DNA of 64,000 nucleotides from assembly GCF_031127805.1 (NCBI RefSeq), contig NZ_JARXHW010000011.1, positions 41,077 to 105,076 on the forward strand, in the 5' to 3' direction. Numbering within the stretch: position 1 is the stretch's first letter; every line of letters starts with the position of its first letter. Below, in pieces: positions 54,449 to 62,934 of this stretch. This DNA comes from Thalassobacterium maritimum (GTDB taxonomy: Bacteria; Verrucomicrobiota; Verrucomicrobiia; Opitutales; Coraliomargaritaceae). The position numbers were made by a program, and so were the translations under genes. The notes below the pieces were generated by a model that was given only the letters and a program-made list of their open reading frames with translations, searched no databases and was not told where the DNA came from.

Positions 54449-55038
54449 TCACACATCAAACGCCGACTTAAAATTACTCACTTCATACTGATCAGTTACG
54501 AATTCACTGTCGCCGGCATAAATGATCCAGCCCCTGTGATCCGAGTTAGATAATTTCTGAAAATAATGAACACCCTTTGCGAAACTAGCATCAAAAGTTT
54601 GAGCTGATTTGATCTCAATCGGGATTACCTGATTTCCATCGGGATAGAGTAAATCAACCTCACGTCCATTATGGTCTCGGAAGAAATATAGACTCGGATC
54701 ATGCCCCCTGTGGGTCCTGGATTTCAGCGCTTCAAGCACCACTAAATTCTCAAATAATCCTCCCACTAAAGGATCTCGCTCTAATTCTACATTGTTACAC
54801 GTTGTATTTCATCGAATATAACTGGAGCGGGAAAACGGGCTAAAAAAGCTTTTGGATCCCTTTGCGCAAGTTCCCGCCACTCGGGGTTCTCTAAGTTTAC
54901 ATAAACATGCTCAGGAAATTCCGAGCGCACTAGAGTTGTCTTCCCCGATTGCCGAGGCCCAATCACCGTGACTACGGGATACTCAGAAGCACTCAACAAC
55001 AGTTCATCTGTTAATGTCCTTCGTATTATTTTAGACAT
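54449..55038 (-). pseudogene. AAA ATPase with DUF4143, internally deleted
   Basis: Two pieces of one gene are present. The 5' piece (55038-54787) encodes the ATPase N-terminus with the P-loop GPRQSGKTTLVRSEFPE and the Walker B region PAPVIFDEIQRV, then runs into a stop. The 3' piece (about 54795-54449) encodes the DUF4143 end (ELERDPLVGGLFENLVVLEALK, DHNGREVDLL, PIEIKSAQTFD). Intact members have about 380 residues, so about 200 are missing at the junction near 54785-54795, and the frames no longer match. The family often appears as a defence or toxin-like accessory gene. Confidence 0.85.
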
Positions 55039-55114
55039 TATTAAACTCTGACTTTAATTTTGTCTAAGGTAAAGCGCAAATAGGAAGAAGAGTTAGATTT
55101 CATAGGTAGAAAAT

Positions 55115-55144
55115 GTAGGGGCTTCACTTGTGACGCCCGCCGAG
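55115..55144. repeat. Palindromic intergenic repeat (GTAGGGGC..ACTTGT family), copy E
   Basis: GTAGGGGCTTCACTTGTGAC followed by GCCCGCCGAG matches the family. It is in the 169-bp gap between the broken ATPase and the PEP-CTERM gene. Confidence 0.7.
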
Positions 55145-55251
55145 CCTAAGAGCCGGACCACTGCCAAATTTAAGTTAATTCAGTGCGAATCAACGCAGCA
55201 AGATGAATGGGCTTGTATATCTTATGGGTGAAAGTAGTAAAAAACCACACA

Positions 55252-56049
55252 ATGAGATTAACAGCGATAATACTATTTCCTTCACTGGCTATCGTTTCTT
55301 CATTAAATGCGGGCGTTGCTTTGGCAACTGCAATCGAAGATGCGTATGTTTTGGCCGCGGATCCAAATACGGTTTTTAATGATGAGCAGCTGCTGGTGAA
55401 ACGTGAGCGAAACAATGGTAGTGTCAGTCGTAAGATATGGATCAAATTTGACCTATCGGAATTCACTCTTGCAGCGGACACTGGTGCGACTTTGAACCTA
55501 AAAATATCAGATCCAGTCTATGATCCCTCGAGCCCGAGCAGTCACTCTGTGAATGTATACGCGCTGAACGCAAATTTCACTGCGAGTGAAGGGGAATTGG
55601 GAAGGGACTGGTCAGATGAGCTGCTGACTTTCAACAACGCTCCAGGTAATGACAGCAGTTACACTTCAACTGATTCAAGCGATACAAGCTTTCTTGGATC
55701 ATTTACCACGCAATCTAGCGGCCCCACGTCTAATGTCGGAACGATTTACTCCTTTGAATTTAGCAATTTGAGCACGTATACGAATTCGGGTGATTCTACC
55801 ATTACCTTGATCCTGACGACCAGTTCACCCGGAGATTCCAACCTGAAATTCGCATCGAGTGAAAACATCCAGATCGCAGAAGCACTGAATAACGACGGTG
55901 ATCCTAACAATGATATACCAGCGGTCACTGGGCCAGAGTTACAATTTTCAGTGGTGCCAGAACCTGCCCACGCAACCTTGCTGTTAGGCTTAGCAGCAGG
56001 CTGGCTTGTCAGTCGTCGAAAACTTGGCGGAGTGGGCCCCCGATTATAA
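55252..56049 (+). CDS. PEP-CTERM exported protein with DNRLRE-type domain
   Basis: From the ATG at 55252 this has 265 residues: a signal peptide (MRLTAIILFPSLAIVSSLNAGVALA), a beta-sandwich domain beginning ATAIEDAYVLAADPNTVFNDEQLLVKRERNN (DNRLRE-like, with the KIWIKFDLSE strand), and a PEP-CTERM tail: VPEP, a hydrophobic helix ATLLLGLAAGWLV and SRRK. The tail is a sorting signal for exosortase, which must be encoded elsewhere. Base composition is a little more A+T-rich than its neighbours. Likely a surface or matrix protein. Confidence 0.85.
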   Translation: MRLTAIILFPSLAIVSSLNAGVALATAIEDAYVLAADPNTVFNDEQLLVKRERNNGSVSRKIWIKFDLSEFTLAADTGATLNLKISDPVYDPSSPSSHSVNVYALNANFTASEGELGRDWSDELLTFNNAPGNDSSYTSTDSSDTSFLGSFTTQSSGPTSNVGTIYSFEFSNLSTYTNSGDSTITLILTTSSPGDSNLKFASSENIQIAEALNNDGDPNNDIPAVTGPELQFSVVPEPAHATLLLGLAAGWLVSRRKLGGVGPRL

Positions 56050-56181
56050 GCAAAGCGGCCGATTTCTGTCAGAAAGATTTCGCATGCTCCAGAAAATTCA
56101 GCCTTGAACCCTTGCAGAGTTATTTCAGCGTAGCGCGTTTCCCTGTGACGCACTATTCGCAGGGCCTTTTGCTCCACTTAC

Positions 56182-58215
56182 ATGGCTCTCCCTTTCTCCA
56201 GAAAAAAAAGCTCCCTCCGCCTGATGAAGGCGGGGATTAGTCGCTTGGTGGATACCATCGAAGCGATGAAGGAGAGCGTTGCGGGCGCTGACGAAGAAGA
56301 AGAAGAAATCGAATACGAGTGGGTGGAGTATGAGGTTGACGACAACCATGTGCTGGAAGACGACGAAGTCCTCGCTGAAGATCTGGTAGATTCTGACGAA
56401 ATTGACGAAGACGGAGCTGACCAAACCTTCGAAGAAGATGAGGACGATGCCTTGCCTGACACCATCGTCAGCGAAGCGGAAAAGGAACAAGCGGTCATGG
56501 CGGCCGAAGCGGCTGAACTGGCCACATGGCGCACGGAGCTCGACGCACTACTCAAAGACCGCGAAGAACGCAGCGCATATTTTAAAACCTACCTAAGCGA
56601 TAGCGAAGCTCGCTTTCAGCGCATGCTCGCAAACACCCGTGCCCAACTGGCTGGCGAAGATCCACGCTCGCGTGAAATCGCCGAAGAAGCGGCTAAAGTG
56701 GCTGCCGAGGACGCCTTAGCCGCCGAAGCCGCACCTGAGCCGGAACCGATCGTACAACCGGTTGATCTTTCCGAATACCAGGTGCCGACCATTGAACTCT
56801 TGGACAAGCCGAATATTAGCTCGGTCACTTTGGTCACACCGGAAGCGCTGGAAGCTCAGAAAAATGCGCTACAAGATGCGATTGATAGCTTCGCTGTCGA
56901 TGCTCACGTCTATGACGCCCTAATTGGCCCGCGCATTACTCAATTCCGCGTGCAACCTGGTATGGGCGTGCGGGTTGAGTCGATCGTCGCCCTACAAAAG
57001 AATATCGCACTGGCTCTAGCCACCACCAATATCCGCATGCAAGCCCCGATCCCGGGCGAACCTTTTGTTGGTATCGAAATTGGTAATAGCAATTCTGTGC
57101 CGATTGCCCTGCGCACCCTGCTACAGTCCAAGGCCTGGCGTGATTGTGACTACGAGATTCCGCTGGTCATGGGCCTCGATATCCAAGGCAAGCCAATCAT
57201 TACCGACCTAGCCAAAGCTCCCCACTTGTTAATCGCAGGTGCCACAGGTAGTGGTAAATCGGTCTGTATGAGCACGCTGATCCTCAGTATGCTCTATAAA
57301 TTCAAACCGGATGAGCTGGAACTGGTCTTGATCGACCCTAAGCGGGTGGAATTTGGCCTCTTCCGCCAAGTGCCGCACCTGATCCACTCCGTCGTGGCCG
57401 ATGCCAAGCCCGCCGTGCAAGTGCTCAAGTGGGTGGTGGCCGAAATGGAACGCCGCTACGAAGTGCTGGCCGAAAAGCAGGTGCGTAATATTGCCGGTTA
57501 TAATGAAAAAGCCGCAGCCGAAGGCTTTAAGAAGATGCCCTTTACCGTCGTGATTATCGACGAGTTGGCCGACCTGATGATGACTTCCAAGGGTGATGCC
57601 GAAGGCGCACTGGCTCGGATCGCTCAGCTCTCACGCGCCGTCGGCATCCATACCATCGTGGCCACCCAGCGCCCAAGTGTGAACGTCATTACGGGTATTA
57701 TTAAAGCCAATTTCCCCACACGTATCGCTTTCCAAGTCTCCTCCAATGTGGACTCGCGCACCATTCTGGACTGCAAGGGCGCCGAAAGCCTCTTAGGTCG
57801 TGGTGACTTCCTCTTCAATCCGCCGGGCATTGCGCGGCTGATTCGTATCCAAAGCCCGATGGTGGAAGATCATGAAATCATTCAAGTGGTGGAGCACATT
57901 TCGGGTCAACGCCTGCCGGAATTCCGCGTCGACCTCAGCACGGTCGCCCCGGTTGATCAAGGCGGCACCCAAATGGGCATCGAAAGTATCGAGGGCGAAG
58001 ACGACGAAGCGCTCCTAAAGAAAGCCATGCTCACCGTGGCCGAAAGCCAAAAGGCCAGCACCAGCTTCCTACAACGTCGCCTGCGTATCGGCTACAACCG
58101 CGCCGCGCTCCTAATGGAAGAGCTGGAAGACCGCATGCATGTCGGCCCACAAAATGGCTCCACGCCGCGTGAGGTCTTTATCACCCCTGAGGAGGTCGAA
58201 TGGTGCAAGAAATAG
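56182..58215 (+). CDS. ftsK: FtsK/SpoIIIE-type DNA translocase lacking a membrane domain
   Basis: This 677-residue motor has a highly acidic N-terminus (about residues 37-95, mostly D and E) followed by helical and charged sequence, with no membrane helix. The ATPase core has the Walker A LLIAGATGSGKSVCM (about residue 352), VLIDPKRVEFG, Walker B VVIIDELADLMM, and ATQRPSVNVITGIIKANFPTRIAFQVSS. A C-terminal winged-helix gamma domain (ASTSFLQRRLRIGYNRAALLMEELE) would read KOPS-like DNA. Usual FtsK proteins anchor at the septum through four helices. Its last 16 bp overlap the next gene. Confidence 0.9.
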   Translation: MALPFSRKKSSLRLMKAGISRLVDTIEAMKESVAGADEEEEEIEYEWVEYEVDDNHVLEDDEVLAEDLVDSDEIDEDGADQTFEEDEDDALPDTIVSEAEKEQAVMAAEAAELATWRTELDALLKDREERSAYFKTYLSDSEARFQRMLANTRAQLAGEDPRSREIAEEAAKVAAEDALAAEAAPEPEPIVQPVDLSEYQVPTIELLDKPNISSVTLVTPEALEAQKNALQDAIDSFAVDAHVYDALIGPRITQFRVQPGMGVRVESIVALQKNIALALATTNIRMQAPIPGEPFVGIEIGNSNSVPIALRTLLQSKAWRDCDYEIPLVMGLDIQGKPIITDLAKAPHLLIAGATGSGKSVCMSTLILSMLYKFKPDELELVLIDPKRVEFGLFRQVPHLIHSVVADAKPAVQVLKWVVAEMERRYEVLAEKQVRNIAGYNEKAAAEGFKKMPFTVVIIDELADLMMTSKGDAEGALARIAQLSRAVGIHTIVATQRPSVNVITGIIKANFPTRIAFQVSSNVDSRTILDCKGAESLLGRGDFLFNPPGIARLIRIQSPMVEDHEIIQVVEHISGQRLPEFRVDLSTVAPVDQGGTQMGIESIEGEDDEALLKKAMLTVAESQKASTSFLQRRLRIGYNRAALLMEELEDRMHVGPQNGSTPREVFITPEEVEWCKK

Positions 58216-59717
58216 AAACCTGCGAGGATTTGGTGGCGCAAATTGATGAGCTTGGCGTCGAGGCGACCGTGCGGGCGCATCGCAAGCCGCCCTTGCTCAC
58301 GCGTATCTTGCGCGACCTCTACGATCTCTATCACGATCAAGACCGCTACCTCAGCTTTCTCGCGCACTATCCACTGATTCCCTCCGATCTGGCTGAGCAG
58401 ATCGCCAGCAGCTTGGATCCAGAGAAGGTCGACATCGCGATTGGCTTGGCCGGCAATCCGCGGTGTCCGCAGCAATCACTGCAACGCCTGACCCAACACC
58501 CACAAGTCGCCGTCCGCCACGCCCTCGCCGCGAACCCCAACCTCACGCCTAAGGAATTTCAAACGCTGGTCACCGACGAAAACGAGTTCGTCCGCGCCAC
58601 ACTCGCGCAAAACTCGGCTCTGCCCAATCCTTTGCAATTCTTACTGGCGGACGACGCTTCCAGCGCTGTACGCATCGCTCTGAGTGAACGTAAAAACCTC
58701 GATACCGATGTGGCCGTGCACCTTGCCAATAGCGACGACAGCCTAGTCAGCGCTGCCACCATCCTCAACTTCTCATCCGACGAAGAACTACTCCAGCTCT
58801 GGGCCGATCAAAATAAACAACACCAACAATTGCTCCTGCTACGACGTAATAAAGCGCTACCAGCACCCGTTAGCGCAGCCTTACGCACCTCGCCCCACGC
58901 ATTCGTATCTCGCACCGCGCTCAAAGGCAGCGAACTATCCGGCCCCGAAATGCTCTATCTCGCCGAATCAGAAGATACCCGGGATCGCATCTTTCTCGCA
59001 GAACAAGCGGACCTACCAGCCAGCATTCAACGCCTGCTTGCACAAGACACTTCGCCGCGCGTGCGCCGTCGCTTAGCTGGCAACCACGCCATCCATGAGG
59101 CGATCGCACTCCATATCGCTGCCTCCAACGATCTCAACGCGATACGCACTCTGGCGAAAAACCGCGCGACCAGCGATGCCACCCTCAGCGAGCTCTGCCA
59201 ACACCCCGACGACGACATTGCCCTGCTGGTTGCTTATCGCGATGACTTGGCCAGCGATCACTACGATCTGCTCATCAACCATCGAGAGTCACTGGCCGTA
59301 GCCGAGCACCTCGCCTATCAAGAAATCAACTACGATCGTTTCAGCGAAAAAGTCGCACAACAACTCGCCATACACCCCGCACCCAGTGTGCGGGCCTTCG
59401 TGGCTCGTTCGGCTCAACTCAACGAAGCACTCAAAAATACACTCAGCAAGGACCCCAGCCCGCAAGTTCGCCGTCAACTCGCCAGTAACCCCAGCCTAAG
59501 TGAACACCTACTGCGCAGCCTTTTCAACGACTCGGACCGCAAAGTAGTTTTTGCCGCCGAAGAAAACTTTGCCCAGCGCATCCGCAAGCAACAACGCGAA
59601 CAAACACAAACAGACGCCCCACAACCTGAGCTTAAGCCCGAACAAACAACTTCCAAAGCAGAGCGCCCACGTAAAGGAGCCCTCTTTAATAAAATCGCCA
59701 ATTTCTTTAACGACTAA
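58200..59717 (+). CDS. Leucine-rich repeat variant (LRV/HEAT-like) solenoid protein
   Basis: This 505-residue protein consists almost entirely of helical repeats of about 24 residues (for example VAVRHALAANPNLTPKEFQTLVTDENEFVRATLAQNSALP). The pattern V-R-x-A-L-A-x-N-P-x-L is that of the leucine-rich repeat variant family. The C-terminus (about 470-505) is charged and Lys/Arg-rich. There is no signal peptide or membrane segment, so it is a cytoplasmic scaffold. It overlaps ftsK by 16 bp, so it probably acts with the DNA translocase. Function otherwise unknown. Confidence 0.8.
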   Translation: MVQEIETCEDLVAQIDELGVEATVRAHRKPPLLTRILRDLYDLYHDQDRYLSFLAHYPLIPSDLAEQIASSLDPEKVDIAIGLAGNPRCPQQSLQRLTQHPQVAVRHALAANPNLTPKEFQTLVTDENEFVRATLAQNSALPNPLQFLLADDASSAVRIALSERKNLDTDVAVHLANSDDSLVSAATILNFSSDEELLQLWADQNKQHQQLLLLRRNKALPAPVSAALRTSPHAFVSRTALKGSELSGPEMLYLAESEDTRDRIFLAEQADLPASIQRLLAQDTSPRVRRRLAGNHAIHEAIALHIAASNDLNAIRTLAKNRATSDATLSELCQHPDDDIALLVAYRDDLASDHYDLLINHRESLAVAEHLAYQEINYDRFSEKVAQQLAIHPAPSVRAFVARSAQLNEALKNTLSKDPSPQVRRQLASNPSLSEHLLRSLFNDSDRKVVFAAEENFAQRIRKQQREQTQTDAPQPELKPEQTTSKAERPRKGALFNKIANFFND

Positions 59718-59734
59718 TTTCAACCAATCAAATT

Positions 59735-60142
59735 ATGGCTAAAAAACCACAAAAGCTCATCCCCTTGACGATGACAGAGATCATTCTCCGCGGCGACGCT
59801 GAAACGATCCGCCAGGCACTCGAAGCCCGCATCCAGATTGATACACTGCTGGAAGAACGCGAGGCCGCCTACCAACGCATCGCCGAACTCGAAACTCAAG
59901 TCTGCGAAATCGTCGGCGAAGACGGCGTCTTCCCATTCCCAGAGCCACCCATGCCCGTCGCCACCTTTACTGCATCCGCTTCGCCCGTAAAGAAAAAGGC
60001 GGCTCCCAAGCCAGCGCCTGTCGTGAAAAAGGAAGAGGAAGCTCCAAAGCCTGCAGACGACGCAGCTAAGTCTGACACATCCGACAAATCCGACGACGCA
60101 GCCAGCGCCAAGGAAGACGAGTCAAAGACCGACGACGCGTAA
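59735..60142 (+). CDS. Small unknown protein with helical head and low-complexity tail
   Basis: This 135-residue protein has an N-terminal helix (residues 15-55: RQALEARIQIDTLLEEREAAYQRIAELETQ) followed by GEDGVFPFPEPP and then a tail of Lys, Ala, Glu, Asp and Ser (80-135). No known family is recognised. It starts 17 bp after the LRV gene, in the same unit. The head resembles that of the next gene, so they look like tandem paralogues. Confidence 0.65.
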   Translation: MAKKPQKLIPLTMTEIILRGDAETIRQALEARIQIDTLLEEREAAYQRIAELETQVCEIVGEDGVFPFPEPPMPVATFTASASPVKKKAAPKPAPVVKKEEEAPKPADDAAKSDTSDKSDDAASAKEDESKTDDA

Positions 60143-60154
60143 GCGTTCGCCTGC

Positions 60155-60568
60155 ATGTCGGCCTCTCCCGAAGAGCTCATCGCCATCAACAGCCTCCTGA
60201 TACAACGGGAAGCTGAGCTTGCGCGTGTGCACATCACAGAGAGCCGCATCAACGAACTGCTAGGCGAAAACTACCCCTTCGAAGCCCCCAGCGTCACCTT
60301 GCCCTCAAGTATCAAGAAAAAGGCCGCCAAGCCCAAGAAGAGCAAAGCCAAGCAAGTCGCATTCAAACCTCGCCGCCTCAATCCAGATGAGGTCGCCTAC
60401 CAGATCACTTGGACAGAAAAAGGCCAAACCAGCGAACAAAACGCCACCGACCTAAAGCACCTCAACAGCCTGCTACACGAGCCACTCCCCGGCATGAAAC
60501 TGCTCAAAGTCCAAACCATAGATATTGACGGAGCCCCAGTAGAAACACTCTACGACGCGACTTTCTAG
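60155..60568 (+). CDS. Small unknown protein, diverged paralogue of the previous gene
   Basis: This 137-residue protein opens with LLIQREAELARVHITESRINELLGENYPFEAP, which aligns with LLEEREAAYQRIAELETQVCEIVGEDGVFPFPEP of the gene before. A Lys-rich linker (about 50-65) follows, then a C-terminal region with QITWTEKGQTSEQNATDLKHLNSLL and VETLYDATF. No family is recognised. It is 12 bp after its neighbour, so it is the last gene of the ftsK-LRV unit. Confidence 0.65.
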   Translation: MSASPEELIAINSLLIQREAELARVHITESRINELLGENYPFEAPSVTLPSSIKKKAAKPKKSKAKQVAFKPRRLNPDEVAYQITWTEKGQTSEQNATDLKHLNSLLHEPLPGMKLLKVQTIDIDGAPVETLYDATF

Positions 60569-60580
60569 TATTGGTTAAGC

Positions 60581-60608
60581 TAGGGGCGCGACTTGTCACG
60601 CCCGCCGA
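60581..60608. repeat. Palindromic intergenic repeat (GTAGGGGC..ACTTGT family), copy F
   Basis: TAGGGGCGCGACTTGTCACG and CCCGCCGA follow the same scheme as the other copies. It lies at the end of the ftsK unit, between convergent genes. Confidence 0.7.
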
Positions 60609-60679
60609 TTTACAGGCACAGATCCTACGCAGTCACGACAAGCCAGAAAAGAACGAGCCGTACAAAGACATCCCCCACA

Positions 60680-61948
60680 CTAAACCTTATCCTGCAGCCC
60701 GCTCCCAGCTAGTTTCGCCCGGCCCTGGATACGCTCCAGCACTTCTCCGATCAAATACAACGAGCCCGTCAACACCACTGTGTCGCCCGGCTCTCCAATG
60801 GCACAACGCCCCGGAGTAGGGAAAAGGGCCGTAAGGTCCGTTTCCACCGCATCGCGCTCAAGACAGCTCTTTAAAAAAGCAGTAGGCGTCGCCCGTTCTT
60901 GTTGAGCTGCCACCAAATACAATTCATCCGCATAACGGCCGACCACTGACATTAAACTGCGGGCACGATCTTCGCCCAATGTCCCAGCGATCATAATCGG
61001 TTCGCGCCCCTCAGCCTTGACCAACTTAGCCAAGTTTTCCTCCAGCGCAGCCACGCCTTCAGGGTTATGTGAGGCATCTAGGATCAATTGCCGCCCATCC
61101 ACCTCGAGCACCTGCCAGCGCCCCGCCCAATCTACATGCGAGAGCGCCTGCGTCGATTGTAGCGGAAACTGTTCCGCCAGGATCTCCGTCGCATAGACCG
61201 CCAAGGCCGCATTCCAACGCTGAAAACTGCCCGCAAGATTGGTAAAGGGCAGGGTAGATCCCTCCGGGAAACGATCCGTCAATGCATAAAACGGACAACC
61301 ACGCTCTTCAGCCACCTGACGAACGACAGCTTCCGCCTCCGCAGGTAATTTGCCCATCAACACCGGCTTGCCGGCCTTAATAATGCCCGCCTTTTCACCC
61401 GCAATCGCCGCCAGCGTATCGCCCAACATTTCTGTATGGTCCAAGCTGATCGTTGTGATAATCGACAGTGCAGGATCCACCACATTTGTAGCGTCCAAAC
61501 GACCACCGAGGCCCGTCTCAATGATCCCAATGTCCACAGCTTCCGTCGCAAAACGCTGAAAAGCCATCGCCGCCACAAATTCAAAAAAAGTCGGATGTAG
61601 CTCCGGGTCATCCCGCCCCAGTTCCGCAGCGATCGGCTTTAACTGCTCCGTATAGCGCACAATTTCAGCCTCCGAAAGAATCTGCCGATTCACCTGCGCC
61701 CGCTCGCCCAAATGCACCAAGTGCGGCGAACTAAAAAAACCCGTGCGATAACCATTATCCCGATAAAGCGCCTCCAGCATCGCACACACCGAGCCCTTAC
61801 CATTGGTCCCCGCAACATGAATCACCGGGAATTGCCGCTCCGGGTGGCCCAGCGCCTCCACCAAAAGCCGCATCCGATCAATTCCATACTTAGAACCACG
61901 ATTCTTCAGCGCATAGAGATAGTCGAGGGTGTTGGTGTATTGAGACAT
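60680..61948 (-). CDS. folC: Folylpolyglutamate/dihydrofolate synthase
   Basis: This 422-residue Mur-ligase-type enzyme adds glutamate to folates. Landmarks are the P-loop IHVAGTNGKGSVCAMLEALY (about residue 43), GFFSSPHLVHLGERAQVN, ETGLGGRLDATNVV (about 145), SLDHTEMLGDTLAAIAGEKAGI (about 170) and ILDASHNPEGVAALEENL (about 290). Length is normal. It lies downstream of accD on the same strand, the common accD-folC order, but an 84-bp palindromic repeat region separates them. Confidence 0.94.
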   Translation of the reverse strand: MSQYTNTLDYLYALKNRGSKYGIDRMRLLVEALGHPERQFPVIHVAGTNGKGSVCAMLEALYRDNGYRTGFFSSPHLVHLGERAQVNRQILSEAEIVRYTEQLKPIAAELGRDDPELHPTFFEFVAAMAFQRFATEAVDIGIIETGLGGRLDATNVVDPALSIITTISLDHTEMLGDTLAAIAGEKAGIIKAGKPVLMGKLPAEAEAVVRQVAEERGCPFYALTDRFPEGSTLPFTNLAGSFQRWNAALAVYATEILAEQFPLQSTQALSHVDWAGRWQVLEVDGRQLILDASHNPEGVAALEENLAKLVKAEGREPIMIAGTLGEDRARSLMSVVGRYADELYLVAAQQERATPTAFLKSCLERDAVETDLTALFPTPGRCAIGEPGDTVVLTGSLYLIGEVLERIQGRAKLAGSGLQDKV

Positions 61949-61953
61949 AAAAC

Positions 61954-62036
61954 GTAGGAGCGCGACTTGTCACGCCCGCGTCTAAAAGCTGCTGTTGCTC
62001 GGCGGGCGTGACTAATCACGCCCCGACAAACCCTAC
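61954..62036. repeat. Facing pair of GTAGGGGC..ACTTGT-family repeats, copy G
   Basis: One arm (GTAGGAGCGCGACTTGTCAC plus GCCCGCG) begins at 61954. The other arm reads GTAGGGTTTGTCGGGGCGTG and so on from 62036 on the minus strand, reaching into the accD stop codon. Each half contains its own palindrome. Confidence 0.7.
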
Positions 62037-62887
62037 GCCGACTTCTTAGAGCCGTAGAGCGCCTTAATTAAATTAATCATACGGTCGCGCATTTCACCAC
62101 GAGGAATGATCAAATCGACCAAACCATGCTCAAGTAAAAACTCAGATGTTTGAAAGCCAGCCGGCAAATCCTGCTGCGTGGTTTCCTTGATCACACGCGG
62201 ACCCGCAAAGCCGATCAACGCTTCGGGTTCCGCGATAATCACATCCCCCAACGATGCGTAACTAGCCATCACACCCGCCATCGTCGGATTCGTCAAAATT
62301 GAGAAATAAGGAAGTCCCGCCTCACTTAACTTCGCAAGCGCAGCACTGGTCTTTGCCAATTGCATTAAACTTAAAATCCCCTCCTGCATACGAGCGCCCC
62401 CCGAAGCGGAAACGATAATGACAGGACACTTCTTTTCCACGCCACGCTCAATCGCACGCGTGATTTTCTCACCCGCTGCCGAACCCAAGCTAGCCGCCAT
62501 AAAGCGGAAATCCATCACCGCGATACTCACCGGCATGCCCCCCATTGTGCCCATGCCAGAAATGACCGTATCCGTCTCCTTGGTCTTATCCTGATTCTGT
62601 TTCAACTTTTCAGGATACGAAGAAGTCGCGTTAAATTCCAAAGGATCCAGCGAATGCACCCCCATGTCCATCTCTTCGAAAGTCCCCTCATCCAGCATAG
62701 AAGCGATACGATCACGTGCTTTAAGTGGGAAGTGGTAGCCACTGCTTGGCACCACCATCAAATTTTCCTTCAATACACGGTTGTAAATGATCTCGCCCGT
62801 CTTCGGGCATTTCGTCCAAAGATCCTTAGGGATGTCCTTTTTCTTAACGGTGACGGTCGAGTACTGAGGTTTTCCAAAGAGTGCCAT
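62033..62887 (-). CDS. accD: Acetyl-CoA carboxylase carboxyltransferase beta subunit, zinc site degraded
   Basis: This 284-residue subunit takes part in malonyl-CoA formation. It has the carboxyltransferase body: GYHFPLKARDRIASMLDEGTFEEMD, the GGAR-like SASGGARMQEGILSLMQLAKTSAAL and PTMAGVMASYASLGDVIIAEPEALIGFAGPRVIKET. The N-terminal zinc ribbon of most bacterial AccD (C-x2-C-x15-C-x2-C) is altered: WTKCPKTGEIIY keeps one cysteine, and the second pair reads VVPSSGYH. The alpha subunit is elsewhere. comF lies upstream on the same strand. Confidence 0.94.
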   Translation of the reverse strand: MALFGKPQYSTVTVKKKDIPKDLWTKCPKTGEIIYNRVLKENLMVVPSSGYHFPLKARDRIASMLDEGTFEEMDMGVHSLDPLEFNATSSYPEKLKQNQDKTKETDTVISGMGTMGGMPVSIAVMDFRFMAASLGSAAGEKITRAIERGVEKKCPVIIVSASGGARMQEGILSLMQLAKTSAALAKLSEAGLPYFSILTNPTMAGVMASYASLGDVIIAEPEALIGFAGPRVIKETTQQDLPAGFQTSEFLLEHGLVDLIIPRGEMRDRMINLIKALYGSKKSA

Positions 62888-62934
62888 AAGAGAAGTAGGA
62901 GTTAAAAATTAAGAATTAAGAGTTAGTAAATAGA

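Noticed and set aside
60571..60819. 82-codon frame after the small paralogues
   Set aside because: It begins within the palindromic repeat and overlaps folC antisense, with no family resemblance.
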